Positions 51,951 through 61,229 of a DNA stretch of 64,000 bases are shown piece by piece. The DNA is from Halopseudomonas phragmitis. GTDB taxonomy: Bacteria; Pseudomonadota; Gammaproteobacteria; Pseudomonadales; Pseudomonadaceae. Under the pieces are notes generated by a model. It saw only the letters and a program-made list of their open reading frames with translations, was not told the DNA's origin and did not search any database. The stretch covers positions 2,503,501 through 2,567,500 of the forward strand of contig NZ_CP020100.1 in assembly GCF_002056295.1 (NCBI RefSeq), given 5' to 3'. The position numbers and the translations under genes were made by a program. Within the stretch, counting starts at the first letter, position 1, and the number at the start of each line of letters is the position of its first letter.

Positions 51951-54218
51951 ATGCTACTAGCTACCGACCTGGACGGCACTTTGCTGGCCGGCGATCCGGA
52001 AAATCGTCAGCGTCTGTATCAACTAATCAATGCCCATCCGGGTATCAACCTGGTTTTTGTCACCGGTCGCGGGCTCGAGGTGGTGGTCCCGCTATTGTCC
52101 GATCCGGCCATTCCTGCACCGGATTACATTATTTGCGATGTCGGTGCGACCATTGTCGATGGTCGGACTCTGCAGCCGGTCTATCCGTTGCAGCAAATGA
52201 TTGAGGACTGCTGGCCTGGGGAACTACAGGTGTTGGCCGCGTTGGCTGATAAGCCAGGGTTGGAGCGTCAGTCCGTGCCACAACAACGGCGCTGCTCGTT
52301 TTTTTGCAGCCCCGAGGCGGTGACCGAACAGTTGCAGGCCCTGGCTAGCGAGCTCGGTTGTGACCTGTTGTTTTCGGCAGGCATGTATCTGGACTGTTTG
52401 CCACGGGGGGTTAACAAAGGGAGTACTCTGCGGCGTCTGGTCGAGCATTTGCAGATTGCTGTCGATGATGTGCTGGTGGCAGGCGATACCTTAAATGATC
52501 TGTCGATGTACGAGCAGGGTTTCAAGGGGGTTTGTGTTGGAGATTCAGAAGCCGGTCTGCTGGAAGCCACGACTGAGCAAGCCAGGGTGTTGCATGCGCG
52601 CCTGAGCGGTTGCGGCGGCATTCTCGAGGCTTTCGCTCACTTTGGTTTTCTTGGCCCTCAGGGGGTTGACTCGGAGTTGCCCGATCTGGAGATCAAGGGC
52701 AAGGCTGACCTGGTGATGGTCTATCACCGGTTGCCCTATGAAGAAGGGCTTGAGCAGGGTCGACTGGTGCGCCGGCCACCGTCTTCGCCCAACGGTATCA
52801 TTCCGACCCTGCTGAGCTTTTTTGCTCAGGATCGACGGGGTTCCTGGGTTGCCTGGTCGACCCATGAGCCGCGTCTGGGGCAGGCCTTTGAAGTTCATAC
52901 GCCGGTCGACTCAGGTCGCTACCCGCATCTGGTTGCCGCAAGGGTAGCCTTGACCAAGCAGGATGTAGACGTGTTCTACAAGCGCTTCTCCAAGGAGGCT
53001 TTCTGGCCAACCCTGCATACCTTCTGGGAGCGTGCCCAGTTTTGCGAAGAAGACTGGCAGGTGTTTCTCAAGGTCAACCGGCTGTTTGCCGAACGCACAG
53101 CCGCCGAGGCCGCCGAAGGTGCGACGGTCTGGTTGCATGACTACAACCTGTGGATGGTGCCGGCGTTCTTGCGACCGCTGCGTCCCGATCTGACCATTGC
53201 TTTCTTTCACCATACCTATTTCCCCTCGGCGGATGTGTTTAACGTTCTGCCCTGGCGACGGGAGATAGTTGGCAGCTTGTTGCAGTGCGATTACATCGGT
53301 TTTCATATTCCGCGACAGGCGGAAAATTTCGTTGATGTGGCGCGTGGCGTTGCGCCGGTCGAGGTGTTGGATTCCATGGACTGCGCGCCGCGTTTCCTGA
53401 CCTACGGCTGCGCGGTGGGTTTGGACAGGATGACCACGGCGATCATGGTGCATGGCCGGCGAATTGGCTTGGGGGCGCACCCGGTAGGGCTGGATGTGGC
53501 TCGGGTGGGAGCGATAGTCGAATCGTCGCAGTGTCAGCAGTTGATGCAGCGCCTGCGTGAGCAACTGCATGGGGTGCGAGTAGTGCTGTCGGTGGAGCGA
53601 CTGGATTACACCAAAGGCACTCTGGAAAAGCTGCTGGCTTTCGAGGCATTACTTGAGGCTCATCCGGAACTGGTAGGAAAGGTCAGTCTGTTGACCGTCT
53701 GCGTGCCGGCGGCACGGGAAATGACTATCTACGATGAGCTGCTGACCCAGATCGAGCGTGCGGTCGGACGCATCAATGGCCGATTCTCCCGGGTTGGTTG
53801 GGTGCCGGTGCAGTTCTTCTATCGGGCGTTTCCGTTCGATGAGCTGGTGGCCTACTACCTGATGGCCGATGTGATGTGGATTACGCCCCTGCGCGATGGA
53901 CTTAACCTGGTGGCCAAGGAATATGTCGCTACTCAGGGCTTGTGTCAGGGGCAGGGTGTGTTGGTGTTGTCCGAGTTTGCCGGGGCGGCAGCGGAATTAC
54001 ATGGTGCCTTGCGTACCAATCCACATGACCCTAATGATCTGCGCGATACCCTGTATGTGGCCCTGGCTTTGGGGCAGGCCGAGCGGCGGGCGCGGCTGCG
54101 TGAACTCTATGCCTGTGTCTGTCACAACGATATTCAGCGCTGGGGCGATGAGTTTCTGCAGGCGGTGGCAGCCATGAAACGGCAGGAGTCAGGTCAGGGC
54201 GCTGACCAGGCGGCCTGA
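51951..54218 (+). CDS. ggpPS: Fused glucosylglycerol-phosphate phosphatase/synthase (GgpPS)
   Basis: 755 residues. The N-terminal HAD-IIB phosphatase domain (1-240) has nucleophile motif DLDGTLL, VTGRG and the metal site VAGDTLNDLSMYEQGFKGVCVG. The C-terminal GT20 domain (about 255-755) includes HDYNLWMVPAFLR, FFHHTYFPSADVFNVLPWR, VERLDYTKG and WITPLRDGLNLVAKEYVA. The same order of a phosphatase before a GT20 synthase is known in GgpPS of Stenotrophomonas rhizophila and some pseudomonads, which makes the compatible solute glucosylglycerol from ADP-glucose and glycerol-3-phosphate. A trehalose-phosphate pathway enzyme is the alternative. The ATG at 51951 follows AGAGGGG. This implies adaptation to salt. 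Confidence 0.85.
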   Translation: MLLATDLDGTLLAGDPENRQRLYQLINAHPGINLVFVTGRGLEVVVPLLSDPAIPAPDYIICDVGATIVDGRTLQPVYPLQQMIEDCWPGELQVLAALADKPGLERQSVPQQRRCSFFCSPEAVTEQLQALASELGCDLLFSAGMYLDCLPRGVNKGSTLRRLVEHLQIAVDDVLVAGDTLNDLSMYEQGFKGVCVGDSEAGLLEATTEQARVLHARLSGCGGILEAFAHFGFLGPQGVDSELPDLEIKGKADLVMVYHRLPYEEGLEQGRLVRRPPSSPNGIIPTLLSFFAQDRRGSWVAWSTHEPRLGQAFEVHTPVDSGRYPHLVAARVALTKQDVDVFYKRFSKEAFWPTLHTFWERAQFCEEDWQVFLKVNRLFAERTAAEAAEGATVWLHDYNLWMVPAFLRPLRPDLTIAFFHHTYFPSADVFNVLPWRREIVGSLLQCDYIGFHIPRQAENFVDVARGVAPVEVLDSMDCAPRFLTYGCAVGLDRMTTAIMVHGRRIGLGAHPVGLDVARVGAIVESSQCQQLMQRLREQLHGVRVVLSVERLDYTKGTLEKLLAFEALLEAHPELVGKVSLLTVCVPAAREMTIYDELLTQIERAVGRINGRFSRVGWVPVQFFYRAFPFDELVAYYLMADVMWITPLRDGLNLVAKEYVATQGLCQGQGVLVLSEFAGAAAELHGALRTNPHDPNDLRDTLYVALALGQAERRARLRELYACVCHNDIQRWGDEFLQAVAAMKRQESGQGADQAA

Positions 54219-54222
54219 AAAC

Positions 54223-54252
54223 CAGCGCCGGGCACAACAGTGCCCGGCGCTG
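54223..54252. terminator. Perfect 13-bp hairpin between convergent genes
   Basis: CAGCGCCGGGCAC and its complement have an AACA loop. It lies 4 bp after ggpPS and 6 bp from the stop of the convergent lipoprotein gene. On the minus strand it is followed by TTTTC, so it fits a terminator for that gene best, with likely bidirectional effect. Confidence 0.75.
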
Positions 54253-54258
54253 ATTGAC

Positions 54259-56130
54259 TCAGTCAGCGAACAATTGGTCAATCTGATAGATCGCTGTGGT
54301 GCCGCTGACTTCGTTACCGATGATCAGCAGGGGTTCACCATTGGGGGAGTCGTTGGCGGCTACGAATACCAGACCTTCTGCGCCCAGGTCCCCGACGTTG
54401 GCCAGGTTGGTTTGCGGATCACTCACCCAGTCTTCACGGGTGTTGAGGTAGTCGACGAAGTGCGGCGCTTGCGGGGAGCTGATGTCATAAACGATTACGC
54501 CACCCATGCGCTCAAGACCAATAAAGGCATAGGTCTTTTCTCCCAGCTTGCCAATGGCGACACCTTCGGGTTCGGGGCCTTTGTTGTCGCTGCGGTTGTC
54601 AAAGCTGTCGCCAGCGCTGTGGTTGGAGTTGAAGTAGTCACGACAAGGGGTGTCCCGCAGTGCCCCGGTACGGCACTCGTCGCTGGCCAGAAACTGCTCG
54701 AATTGATCAGCGGAATCCCAGATCAGATTGGCGTTTTCATCCCAGATAGAGAAGGAGCGGGCGCCGAAGGCGTAGATCTGGTCATACATGATCCGGTCAC
54801 CGGCCGGGTCCGGGTTGCCATTGCTGTCGAACATCACCGGGTTGCCGCTGGCATCCTTACGGTAGCCATCGACCCAGCTAACGGTCAGGCGACCGAGCAG
54901 GTCGTCTTCGCGGCAGTCGCCAGGCTCACCAGCGCTGGCGCCGCAATAGCCGAACACCTCGGGGTTGAGCAGTGCGCCTGCGGCCAGGGCATGCAGGTGC
55001 GGCGGCATGTCGTCGCCGACCCGGCGAGCAAAGCCGCTGCGGTGAACCAGGTGCTTGAGGCGGATTTCCTCGACAAAACCCTGACTGGCATCGCCATCCC
55101 AGTAGGCCTGGTTGGTTTCACCCCAGGCGCGGGCGTCACCTTCGTTGGCGGTGACGATGTAGGTTGCGCCATCGACGCTGTAGGCCGCGATGCTGTCAGG
55201 GTGGTACATGCCGACGACGCCGGGCCAGGTGCGGATGTCGATGACGCCGTCAGTATCGCTGGCATCGATGCCGTTGCCGTCCAGACCATGGTCCTTATAG
55301 CCCAAGGGCAGTACGTCGGTGATGGTGGCGCTGGCGATATCCAGCTTGGCCAGGGCGTTGTTTTCCTGCAGGGCGACCCAGGCGGTAAGGCTGTCAGCCG
55401 AGACGGCGATGTATTCCGGCTCCAGGTCCTGAGCCACACTGGCATTGGGGCCAAAAATCCGTACTCCCTGGTCGATCAACGCCTGCTTCTGGTCATTGAA
55501 AGCCTGGAAACCGGCCGTACGAACGCTGACGATCTGCTGGCCGTCCAGCTCGATCACGCTGACGGAGCCTTCCGGGTCAACACTGTAGTCGTCGCTAGGC
55601 TCGCCCTCGTTGGCGACCAGCAGATAGCGTCCGTCCGGGGTGAACGTCAACATGTCGGGCTGGGCGCCGACTTGGGTGTGATCGAGTATGCTCAGGTCAT
55701 TGGTGTCGACCAGCACCGCGTAACCGTTGTCGGTCTTGTTGGCGGCTTCAACGGCCACGGCCAGCAGACCGTCACGGTAGGCCACGCTGTTGACCACGGC
55801 GCCGGGGGCGATGGTTTCCATGGTCAGGGTCTGAATCAGGCTGGGGTTGCTCAGGTCGCTGGCATCGAGCACGTCGATGGCGCCGTTCTGGGCATTGACC
55901 ACGAAAATTTGCCGGTTGATCGGATCAAAGGCCGGGATTTCAGCCGCGCTTTGGCCGAAGATACCGGAGCTGTAACGGCCCAGGAAACTGAGCGAGATGC
56001 TTTCCGGGGTCAGTTCCGGTGCGGGGGCTGGCGGCTCCTCGGGATTACTGCGATTGCTGCTGCCGCTGTTGCAGCCAGCCAGGCCCAGGGCCAGGGCCGT
56101 ACCGGCGGCGATGATCCACTTATTGTTCAT
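54259..56130 (-). CDS. Choice-of-anchor I family secreted lipoprotein (beta-propeller)
   Basis: 623 residues. Signal peptide and lipobox ALGLAGC from the ATG at 56130, which has AAGGA upstream. A Ser/Pro/Glu linker (NSGSSNRSNPEEPPAPAPEL) is followed by repeated blades such as IFVVNAQNGAIDVLDASDLS, LLVANEGEPSDDYSVDPEGSVSVIELDG and TYIVTANEGDARAWG, the hallmark of the choice-of-anchor I domain. The C-terminal FIGLERMGGVIVYDISSP and GLVFVAANDSPNGEPLLIIGNEVSGTTAIYQI complete it. These proteins are surface or periplasmic; some relatives are annotated as alkaline-phosphatase-like. The activity here is not known. Confidence 0.85.
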   Translation of the reverse strand: MNNKWIIAAGTALALGLAGCNSGSSNRSNPEEPPAPAPELTPESISLSFLGRYSSGIFGQSAAEIPAFDPINRQIFVVNAQNGAIDVLDASDLSNPSLIQTLTMETIAPGAVVNSVAYRDGLLAVAVEAANKTDNGYAVLVDTNDLSILDHTQVGAQPDMLTFTPDGRYLLVANEGEPSDDYSVDPEGSVSVIELDGQQIVSVRTAGFQAFNDQKQALIDQGVRIFGPNASVAQDLEPEYIAVSADSLTAWVALQENNALAKLDIASATITDVLPLGYKDHGLDGNGIDASDTDGVIDIRTWPGVVGMYHPDSIAAYSVDGATYIVTANEGDARAWGETNQAYWDGDASQGFVEEIRLKHLVHRSGFARRVGDDMPPHLHALAAGALLNPEVFGYCGASAGEPGDCREDDLLGRLTVSWVDGYRKDASGNPVMFDSNGNPDPAGDRIMYDQIYAFGARSFSIWDENANLIWDSADQFEQFLASDECRTGALRDTPCRDYFNSNHSAGDSFDNRSDNKGPEPEGVAIGKLGEKTYAFIGLERMGGVIVYDISSPQAPHFVDYLNTREDWVSDPQTNLANVGDLGAEGLVFVAANDSPNGEPLLIIGNEVSGTTAIYQIDQLFAD

Positions 56131-56256
56131 GTTGGGTCCTTGAGAGGTAAGAAAGAGCGGCAACAGTGATACCCCGTGCTGGTGACATGGGCATGTCAGC
56201 CTGATGTCGATCCAATGACATTCGGAGCATTGGGGTTGGGCTGATACACTTGAGCA

Positions 56257-56868
56257 ATGACCGTTTCCACTGCCGACCAGTTACTCCCGCCAGATTTTGA
56301 TGAAGCCGTGCTGGCTGTGCTCAGAACGCACCCCGCCGGGATCGGCGAGTACCGCCTGATTGGCCTGCTGGCCGAGCGCTTTCCTGAGTCGTTATTCGCT
56401 ACCCCGGGTGCCTTGCGCGACCCGCTGCGGCTGTTTCAGGTGCATTTTCTGCTGTTTCACGCGCTGTACCGGTTGTCCGACCGCCTGGCCGAATGCGGGC
56501 AGCAATTGCGCATTCATGCCCTGAGCATTGTGCTTGAGAGGCGTCGGGATAGTGGGCCGGGGCTCTGTGAGCCAGATCCCTTGCGCAGCTATTACCTGGA
56601 TTGGCAGCAGTGGGTCACAACCCACCGTGAGGATGTTGAGCGACTGCTGAGTCAGTTCAGGGCGATGCCGGCAGCCATTTCTGCTCAGGCAAGAGGCCAG
56701 GCCCTGGCCTTGTTTGAACTTCCCGACCCAGCCTGCCCCAAGGCGATTAAGCGCCGCTATCGAGAGTTGGTGAGTCGTCACCACCCCGACCGGGGAGGTG
56801 ATACCGCGACCCTGCAAGAGATCAATGAAGCTCTGTTAATTCTGCAACGCTATTACGGGAAAGCCTGA
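56257..56868 (+). CDS. DnaJ-related protein with C-terminal J domain
   Basis: 203 residues. An N-terminal DNAJ_related domain (about 10-110, GIGEYRLIGLLAERFPESLF, LFQVHFLLFHALYRLSD) is followed by a C-terminal J domain (about 150-203) with RRYRELVSRHHPDRGGD, keeping the HPD motif needed to stimulate DnaK. It is expected to be a cytosolic co-chaperone for a specific client. Downstream is a weak terminator-like GGGGAGGC followed by seven Ts near 56890-56905. Confidence 0.87.
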   Translation: MTVSTADQLLPPDFDEAVLAVLRTHPAGIGEYRLIGLLAERFPESLFATPGALRDPLRLFQVHFLLFHALYRLSDRLAECGQQLRIHALSIVLERRRDSGPGLCEPDPLRSYYLDWQQWVTTHREDVERLLSQFRAMPAAISAQARGQALALFELPDPACPKAIKRRYRELVSRHHPDRGGDTATLQEINEALLILQRYYGKA

Positions 56869-57021
56869 AGTCGCCAATTCCTCTAAGCGGGGAGGCTTTT
56901 TTTGGCCATTTTTTGGCTATAGTCGAGTACAAGGGCTGCGACACGCTGTCGCACCTGTTCACCCGTTGCTGGGGGGCGTATACCACGACAGCGGGGCAGA
57001 TAATAATCAGGAGGTCAGACC

Positions 57022-57621
57022 ATGATCCATCACGTATTGGGGTTGTTCACTCATCCGGATCAGGAGTGGAAGGAGATCAAGGGTGAGGAAGAAAGCATTG
57101 GTCACATGTATCTTACTCATGTGCTGATTCTGGCAGCCATTCCGGTGGTCTCAGCCTATATCGGCACGACCCAGGTGGGCTGGACCATCGGCACGGCTGA
57201 AGCGGTCAAGCTAACCCAGGCCAGTGCGTTGCAGATGACGGCCTTGTCCTATCTGGCGATGCTGGCCGGTGTCGCGGTAATGGGCGCCTTTATCCACTGG
57301 ATGGCCCGCACCTACGACTCCAGCCCGACGATCACCGACTGTGTAGTATTTGCTGCCTACACCGCCACTCCGCTGTTTATCGGAGGGTTGGCCGCGCTGT
57401 ATCCGAGTCTGTGGCTGGGCATGATCGTTGGTACAGCGGCCATTTGCTATACCGTCTACCTGCTCTATCAGGGCATCCCGATCTTCATGGATATTCCCAA
57501 GGAAGAAGGCTTCCTGTTCTCCAGTTCGATTCTTGCAGTTGGTCTGGTGGTGCTGGTGGCGATGATTGCCACCGCCGTGATCTTCTGGGGCTTCGGTGTG
57601 GGGCCTGTGTACCTGCGCTAA
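57022..57621 (+). CDS. Yip1-family integral membrane protein
   Basis: 199 residues with five hydrophobic segments (about 30-50, 70-95, 108-128, 132-152, 168-192). The start HHVLGLFTHPDQEWKEIKGEEES is the conserved leader of bacterial YIP1-domain proteins. AGGAGG precedes the ATG, and a strong terminator follows the stop, so it is a monocistronic gene. Bacterial Yip1 function is unknown. Confidence 0.88.
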   Translation: MIHHVLGLFTHPDQEWKEIKGEEESIGHMYLTHVLILAAIPVVSAYIGTTQVGWTIGTAEAVKLTQASALQMTALSYLAMLAGVAVMGAFIHWMARTYDSSPTITDCVVFAAYTATPLFIGGLAALYPSLWLGMIVGTAAICYTVYLLYQGIPIFMDIPKEEGFLFSSSILAVGLVVLVAMIATAVIFWGFGVGPVYLR

Positions 57622-57632
57622 GCTCGAGAGAG

Positions 57633-57676
57633 ACAACGCCCCCGCTGGTCGCAAGGTCAGCGGGGGCGTTGTTTTT
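57633..57676 (+). terminator. Rho-independent terminator of the Yip1 gene
   Basis: A perfect 15-bp stem (ACAACGCCCCCGCTG and its complement) with a 10-nt loop, followed directly by TTTTT. It separates the Yip1 gene from ttcA. Confidence 0.95.
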
Positions 57677-57736
57677 ATGGCGGGCGATTGCGGTTAAAAT
57701 AGCCGGCTTTGCCAATCATGTGGATGTGTTTGCGCC

Positions 57737-58561
57737 ATGACCAGTTTGAGTGTCAACCAGAATAAGTTGCAGAAACGCCTGCGTCGCCTGACCGCTGAGG
57801 CGGTCACCGATTACAACATGATCGAAGAGGGCGACAAGGTGATGGTGTGCCTGTCCGGTGGCAAGGACAGCTACACCCTGCTGGACATGCTGCTGTATTT
57901 GCAGAAGGTTGCGCCGATCCGTTTTGAGCTGGTGGCGGTCAACATGGACCAGAAACAGCCGGGTTTCCCCGAAGAGGTGTTGCCGGCCTATCTGGACAGC
58001 ATTGGCGTGGCTTACCACATCCTCGAGCGAGATACCTACTCGATCGTCAAGGAGAAGGTGCCGGAAGGCAAGACCACCTGTTCTCTGTGTTCGCGCCTGC
58101 GTCGCGGCAACCTGTATACCTTTGCCGACGAGATCGGGGCAACCAAGATGGCGCTGGGTCACCACCGTGATGACATCGTTGAAACCTTTTTCCTGAATAT
58201 GTTTTACGGCGGCAACCTCAAGGCCATGCCGCCCAAACTGCGTTCCGATGATGGCCGCAATGTGGTGATCAGGCCGTTGGCCTACTGCAATGAGAAAGAC
58301 ATTGCCGCCTATGCACGGATGCGCGAGTTCCCGATCATCCCATGCAACCTCTGCGGGTCGCAGGAGAACCTGCAACGCAAGGTGGTCAAGGAAATGCTGC
58401 AGAACTGGGAACGCGAGACTCCCGGCCGGGTCGAGAACATCTTCCGGGCACTGCGTAATGTTCAACCCTCGCAGTTGGCTGACCCGAAGCTGTTTGACTT
58501 TGTCAGCCTGCAGATCGATGAGCAGGCCACGCCGCGCTTTGTCAATGTGATGAATCTCTGA
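57737..58561 (+). CDS. ttcA: tRNA 2-thiocytidine(32) synthetase TtcA
   Basis: 274 residues. The PP-loop [13 protein letters not shown] binds ATP. CxxC pairs ([11 protein letters not shown] and [12 protein letters not shown]) hold the Fe-S cluster. [20 protein letters not shown] is conserved. It thiolates C32 of certain tRNAs in the cytosol. The length is slightly below E. coli TtcA (311) because the C-terminus is shorter. Confidence 0.96.
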   Translation: MTSLSVNQNKLQKRLRRLTAEAVTDYNMIEEGDKVMVCLSGGKDSYTLLDMLLYLQKVAPIRFELVAVNMDQKQPGFPEEVLPAYLDSIGVAYHILERDTYSIVKEKVPEGKTTCSLCSRLRRGNLYTFADEIGATKMALGHHRDDIVETFFLNMFYGGNLKAMPPKLRSDDGRNVVIRPLAYCNEKDIAAYARMREFPIIPCNLCGSQENLQRKVVKEMLQNWERETPGRVENIFRALRNVQPSQLADPKLFDFVSLQIDEQATPRFVNVMNL

Positions 58562-58583
58562 CCGCCAGAGCCAGGGAGGGGTG

Positions 58584-59255
58584 ATGAAGGATTACAAATG
58601 GCTCCATGAATTCTGTCTGAACCGTTTTGGCTCCGAGCAGGCCCTGGAAGCCTTGTTGCCACAGCCCAGGCCCGCTGACGAGCTGCGGGCTTTGAGTGAT
58701 GACCGCTGCCTGTCACTGTTGGCGTTACGGGTGTTTCGCGCCGGGCTCAAGCACAGCTTGGTGGATGCCAAGTGGCCCGCTTTCGAGGAAGTTTTCTTCG
58801 GCTTCGATCCGGACAAGGTAGTGCTCATGAGTTCAGAGCACATTGAGCGGTTGATGCAAGATAGCCGCCTGATCCGCCACCTGGGCAAGCTCAAAAGTGT
58901 CCCGCGCAATGCCCAGATGATTCTCGATGTGCGTGCCGAGTACGGCAGCATGGGGGCGCTGGTTGCGGATTGGCCGGCAACCGAAATCGTTGCGTTGTGG
59001 CGGCTTCTGGCCAAGCGTGGTAACCAACTGGGCGGGCTATCGGCACCACGCTATCTGCGGATGCTTGGCAAGGATACCTTCGTTCCGACCAATGATGTGT
59101 TGGCGGCGCTCAAGGCGCAGGGAGTGGTCGACAAGCCGCCAAGCAGTCAGCGTGATCTGGCGGCGGTGCAAGCGGCGTTCAATCACTGGCAGACTGAGAG
59201 TGGCCGTCCACTGTGTCAGTTGTCGGTGATGCTCGCCCATACCGTCAACCACTGA
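58584..59255 (+). CDS. Divergent DNA-3-methyladenine glycosylase I-like protein
   Basis: 223 residues. Residues about 50-200 follow the Tag fold: RAGLKHSLVDAKWPAFEEVFFGFDPDKVVLMSSEHIERLMQDSRLIRHLGKLKSVPRNAQ aligns well with the central part of E. coli Tag. However, the position of the base-recognising Glu38 appears to be Arg (LRVFRAGL versus LEGQQAGL), Trp46 is not kept, and the C-terminal zinc ligands are missing. Activity on 3-methyladenine is therefore doubtful. AGGGAGG is followed by GTGATG; I took the ATG. It lies 22 bp after ttcA, probably co-transcribed. Confidence 0.75.
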   Translation: MKDYKWLHEFCLNRFGSEQALEALLPQPRPADELRALSDDRCLSLLALRVFRAGLKHSLVDAKWPAFEEVFFGFDPDKVVLMSSEHIERLMQDSRLIRHLGKLKSVPRNAQMILDVRAEYGSMGALVADWPATEIVALWRLLAKRGNQLGGLSAPRYLRMLGKDTFVPTNDVLAALKAQGVVDKPPSSQRDLAAVQAAFNHWQTESGRPLCQLSVMLAHTVNH

Positions 59256-59327
59256 ACCGGCCGCAGGACTTGACCCGGCGGGATTGACCCGGCAAGGTGA
59301 GCGCAGAGGCGCTGGAATGGGGGATGC

Positions 59328-59813
59328 ATGCGTTTGAACATATGGCCGATGATGGTCTTGGCGTTGTTGCTGGTGGGCTGTTCCGGTACGCCGAAAATGG
59401 CACCGGAGGTACCAGCCGTCGCTGCCCCGATTGACCCTGTTCAAAGCGATGTGCTGTTCCGGGCCTTCAGCCTGATCGGCACCCCTTACCGTTATGGTGG
59501 CAGCTCACCCGATACCGGATTTGATTGCAGTGGCCTGATTCATTATGTCTATCGCGAAGCGGCCGGTATGAGCCTGCCGCGCACCACCTCGGGGCTGAAT
59601 GCCCTGCAAAGCCAGGCTCCGGCCAATGCGCTGCGCCCTGGTGATCTGGTGCTGTTTGCCATGGGCGGGCGGCGAGTCGATCATGCCGGGATATACGTCG
59701 GTGAGGGCCGGTTCCTGCATGCCCCCAGCACGGGCGGGCGGGTTCGGGTCGACGAGTTGCAGGCCAGTCACTGGCAGCGCACGTTCAAGGGCGCTCGGCG
59801 GGTTCTGGACTAA
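59328..59813 (+). CDS. NlpC/P60-family lipoprotein (peptidoglycan endopeptidase)
   Basis: 161 residues. Signal peptide with lipobox LLLVGC. The NlpC/P60 domain (about 45-155) keeps Cys in FDCSGLIHYVY, His in DHAGIYVGEGR and the third polar residue in FLHAPSTGG, so it should cut D-Glu-diaminopimelate bonds in peptidoglycan stems. It is anchored in the envelope. GGGGGA precedes the ATG. Confidence 0.92.
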   Translation: MRLNIWPMMVLALLLVGCSGTPKMAPEVPAVAAPIDPVQSDVLFRAFSLIGTPYRYGGSSPDTGFDCSGLIHYVYREAAGMSLPRTTSGLNALQSQAPANALRPGDLVLFAMGGRRVDHAGIYVGEGRFLHAPSTGGRVRVDELQASHWQRTFKGARRVLD

Positions 59814-59848
59814 CAATAAGCTCGGTTCGTGGGCTGGTGCTGGGTCTC

Positions 59849-60487
59849 TCAAGGTTTGCGCAGCAGTGCCACATCCGCGCCAATCAACTCCAGTTCGGCT
59901 CCCCACTGTTGTGCCAGCCATTCAAAAGTGCGGCTGCTGAAAAAGCAGATGTGCGTCGGATCATTCTTGTAATGCCAGCGGGCAAAGGCGTCCGGGCCGG
60001 TGACCCGTTTGGTCATCAGGGCCAGCCAGCCACCCGGGCGCAGGCATTGCCAGAGCCGTTGTAGTTCCGATCCCGGTTGCGCCAGGTGCTCCACCACCTC
60101 GGTTGCGGTAATGAAATCCCAGTGTTGTTTGAATACTTCGGTGTTGGGGGCGTAGAACAGGTCATACAGCGCGACCTGATGGCCATGCTCGCTCAGCATG
60201 GCGGCCAGGGCCGGGCCTGGGCCGCAGCCGAAGTCCAGACCTCGACTGGCAGCAGGCAAGCGTTGCAGCAAGGGCTCTGCCAGCCGACTGAGAAAGCGCC
60301 GGTAGCCGGGGTCATCGACCTGGTTTTCATGGCGGTCGTATTCGGCCCGTTCCTGGATTGCCGTCAGATGCCACTCAGGCGGCACAAAGACCAGCTCGCA
60401 GTGCTGGCATTGCCAGTAATCCCGACGCTTATCGCGCTGGTAGGGTTGGCTTTCGCCCTGGCATAGCGGGCAGCGATGCTTGCTCAT
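59849..60487 (-). CDS. Class I SAM-dependent methyltransferase with zinc-ribbon start
   Basis: 212 residues. An N-terminal CPLC..CQHC pair forms a small zinc ribbon. The Rossmann motif I GLDFGCGPGPALAAML, ATEVVEHL and LRPGGWLALMTKR define a methyltransferase of the Methyltransf_23 type. HYKNDPTHICFFSSRTFEWLA is the family's conserved tail. It is the last gene of an operon patatin-CPBP-methyltransferase, overlapping the CPBP gene by 4 bp. The target is unknown. Confidence 0.88.
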   Translation of the reverse strand: MSKHRCPLCQGESQPYQRDKRRDYWQCQHCELVFVPPEWHLTAIQERAEYDRHENQVDDPGYRRFLSRLAEPLLQRLPAASRGLDFGCGPGPALAAMLSEHGHQVALYDLFYAPNTEVFKQHWDFITATEVVEHLAQPGSELQRLWQCLRPGGWLALMTKRVTGPDAFARWHYKNDPTHICFFSSRTFEWLAQQWGAELELIGADVALLRKP

Positions 60488-61227
60488 GTCAGAGCGACCA
60501 GCAGCAGGGTCAGGCCGTTGTAGAGCGCATGCGCCAGAATGCAGGGCCAGAGTTGCTGGTAACGCCAGCGCAGCCAGCCAAGCAAGAGACCGAGCAGGGC
60601 AATTACCAGCATGCCGCCGGGGCTGTAGAAACTGTGCAGCAGGGTGAAGATCAGGGTGGTTGAGGGTAGGGCAACCAGCAGCCCTGGGCGGGTTGCGGCC
60701 AGCCCCTGAAACAGCCAGCCACGAAATACCAGCTCTTCGGCTAGCGGCACCCAGACGATGGTGATCAGCAGGGCGAGCAGCAACCGTCCCGCTGGCAGAT
60801 CAAGCAGTGGGGTAACGGCTCGTGGGGCGCTGCTGGTTTCCGGCCAGGGTAGGTTGGTCTGGATATGCAGGTTGACCCAGTCAGCCAGCGGGTTTGCCAA
60901 CAGTACCATGAGAACCGCAAGGCTCGTGGCGATCATCGGGCCTCTGGCCGGACGCCATGGGCCCCACAGCCAGCGCATGGCTCCGGCAGGCTTGAGCAGG
61001 CACGCGGCGAGCAGACTGCCAACGATGATCAAGCCAGCGAACAGAGCGTCGATCAGGAGAAACTGGGTATCGATGTGCAGGCTGCTGGCAGTGAGCCCGA
61101 TCAGACCGCGGGCCAGCCAGTGACTGATCAGGCCTAGGAGCGCGTAGATAAAAGCCAAGCGCAGAATGATCAGGGCATCGTCGAGTGCCGAGTGGCTCTG
61201 GGCCGGTAGCGCCAGCGGTCCTGACAT
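60484..61227 (-). CDS. CPBP-family intramembrane glutamic endopeptidase
   Basis: 247 residues with about seven hydrophobic segments. Motif 1 EELVFRGWLFQGL (EExxxR), motif 2 LLHSFYSPGG (FxxxH-like) and motif 3 ILAHALYNGL (HxxxN-like) are those of the CAAX protease/bacteriocin-processing (Abi/Rce1) superfamily. It lies between the patatin and methyltransferase genes with overlapping ends, which suggests co-function, possibly in membrane protein or lipid modification (inference). Confidence 0.9.
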   Translation of the reverse strand: MSGPLALPAQSHSALDDALIILRLAFIYALLGLISHWLARGLIGLTASSLHIDTQFLLIDALFAGLIIVGSLLAACLLKPAGAMRWLWGPWRPARGPMIATSLAVLMVLLANPLADWVNLHIQTNLPWPETSSAPRAVTPLLDLPAGRLLLALLITIVWVPLAEELVFRGWLFQGLAATRPGLLVALPSTTLIFTLLHSFYSPGGMLVIALLGLLLGWLRWRYQQLWPCILAHALYNGLTLLLVALT

Positions 61228-61229
61228 GT

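Noticed and set aside
54274-56169. A 631-codon open frame antisense to the choice-of-anchor I lipoprotein
   Set aside because: It has no family motifs, starts without a ribosome site, and mirrors a GC-rich real gene with signal peptide and clear blades. Long antisense frames are common at this GC content.
56875-56905. Possible terminator after the DnaJ-related gene (T-run following GGGGAGGC)
   Set aside because: Only a 4-bp CCTC/GAGG stem can be drawn, so it was mentioned but not listed as a feature.
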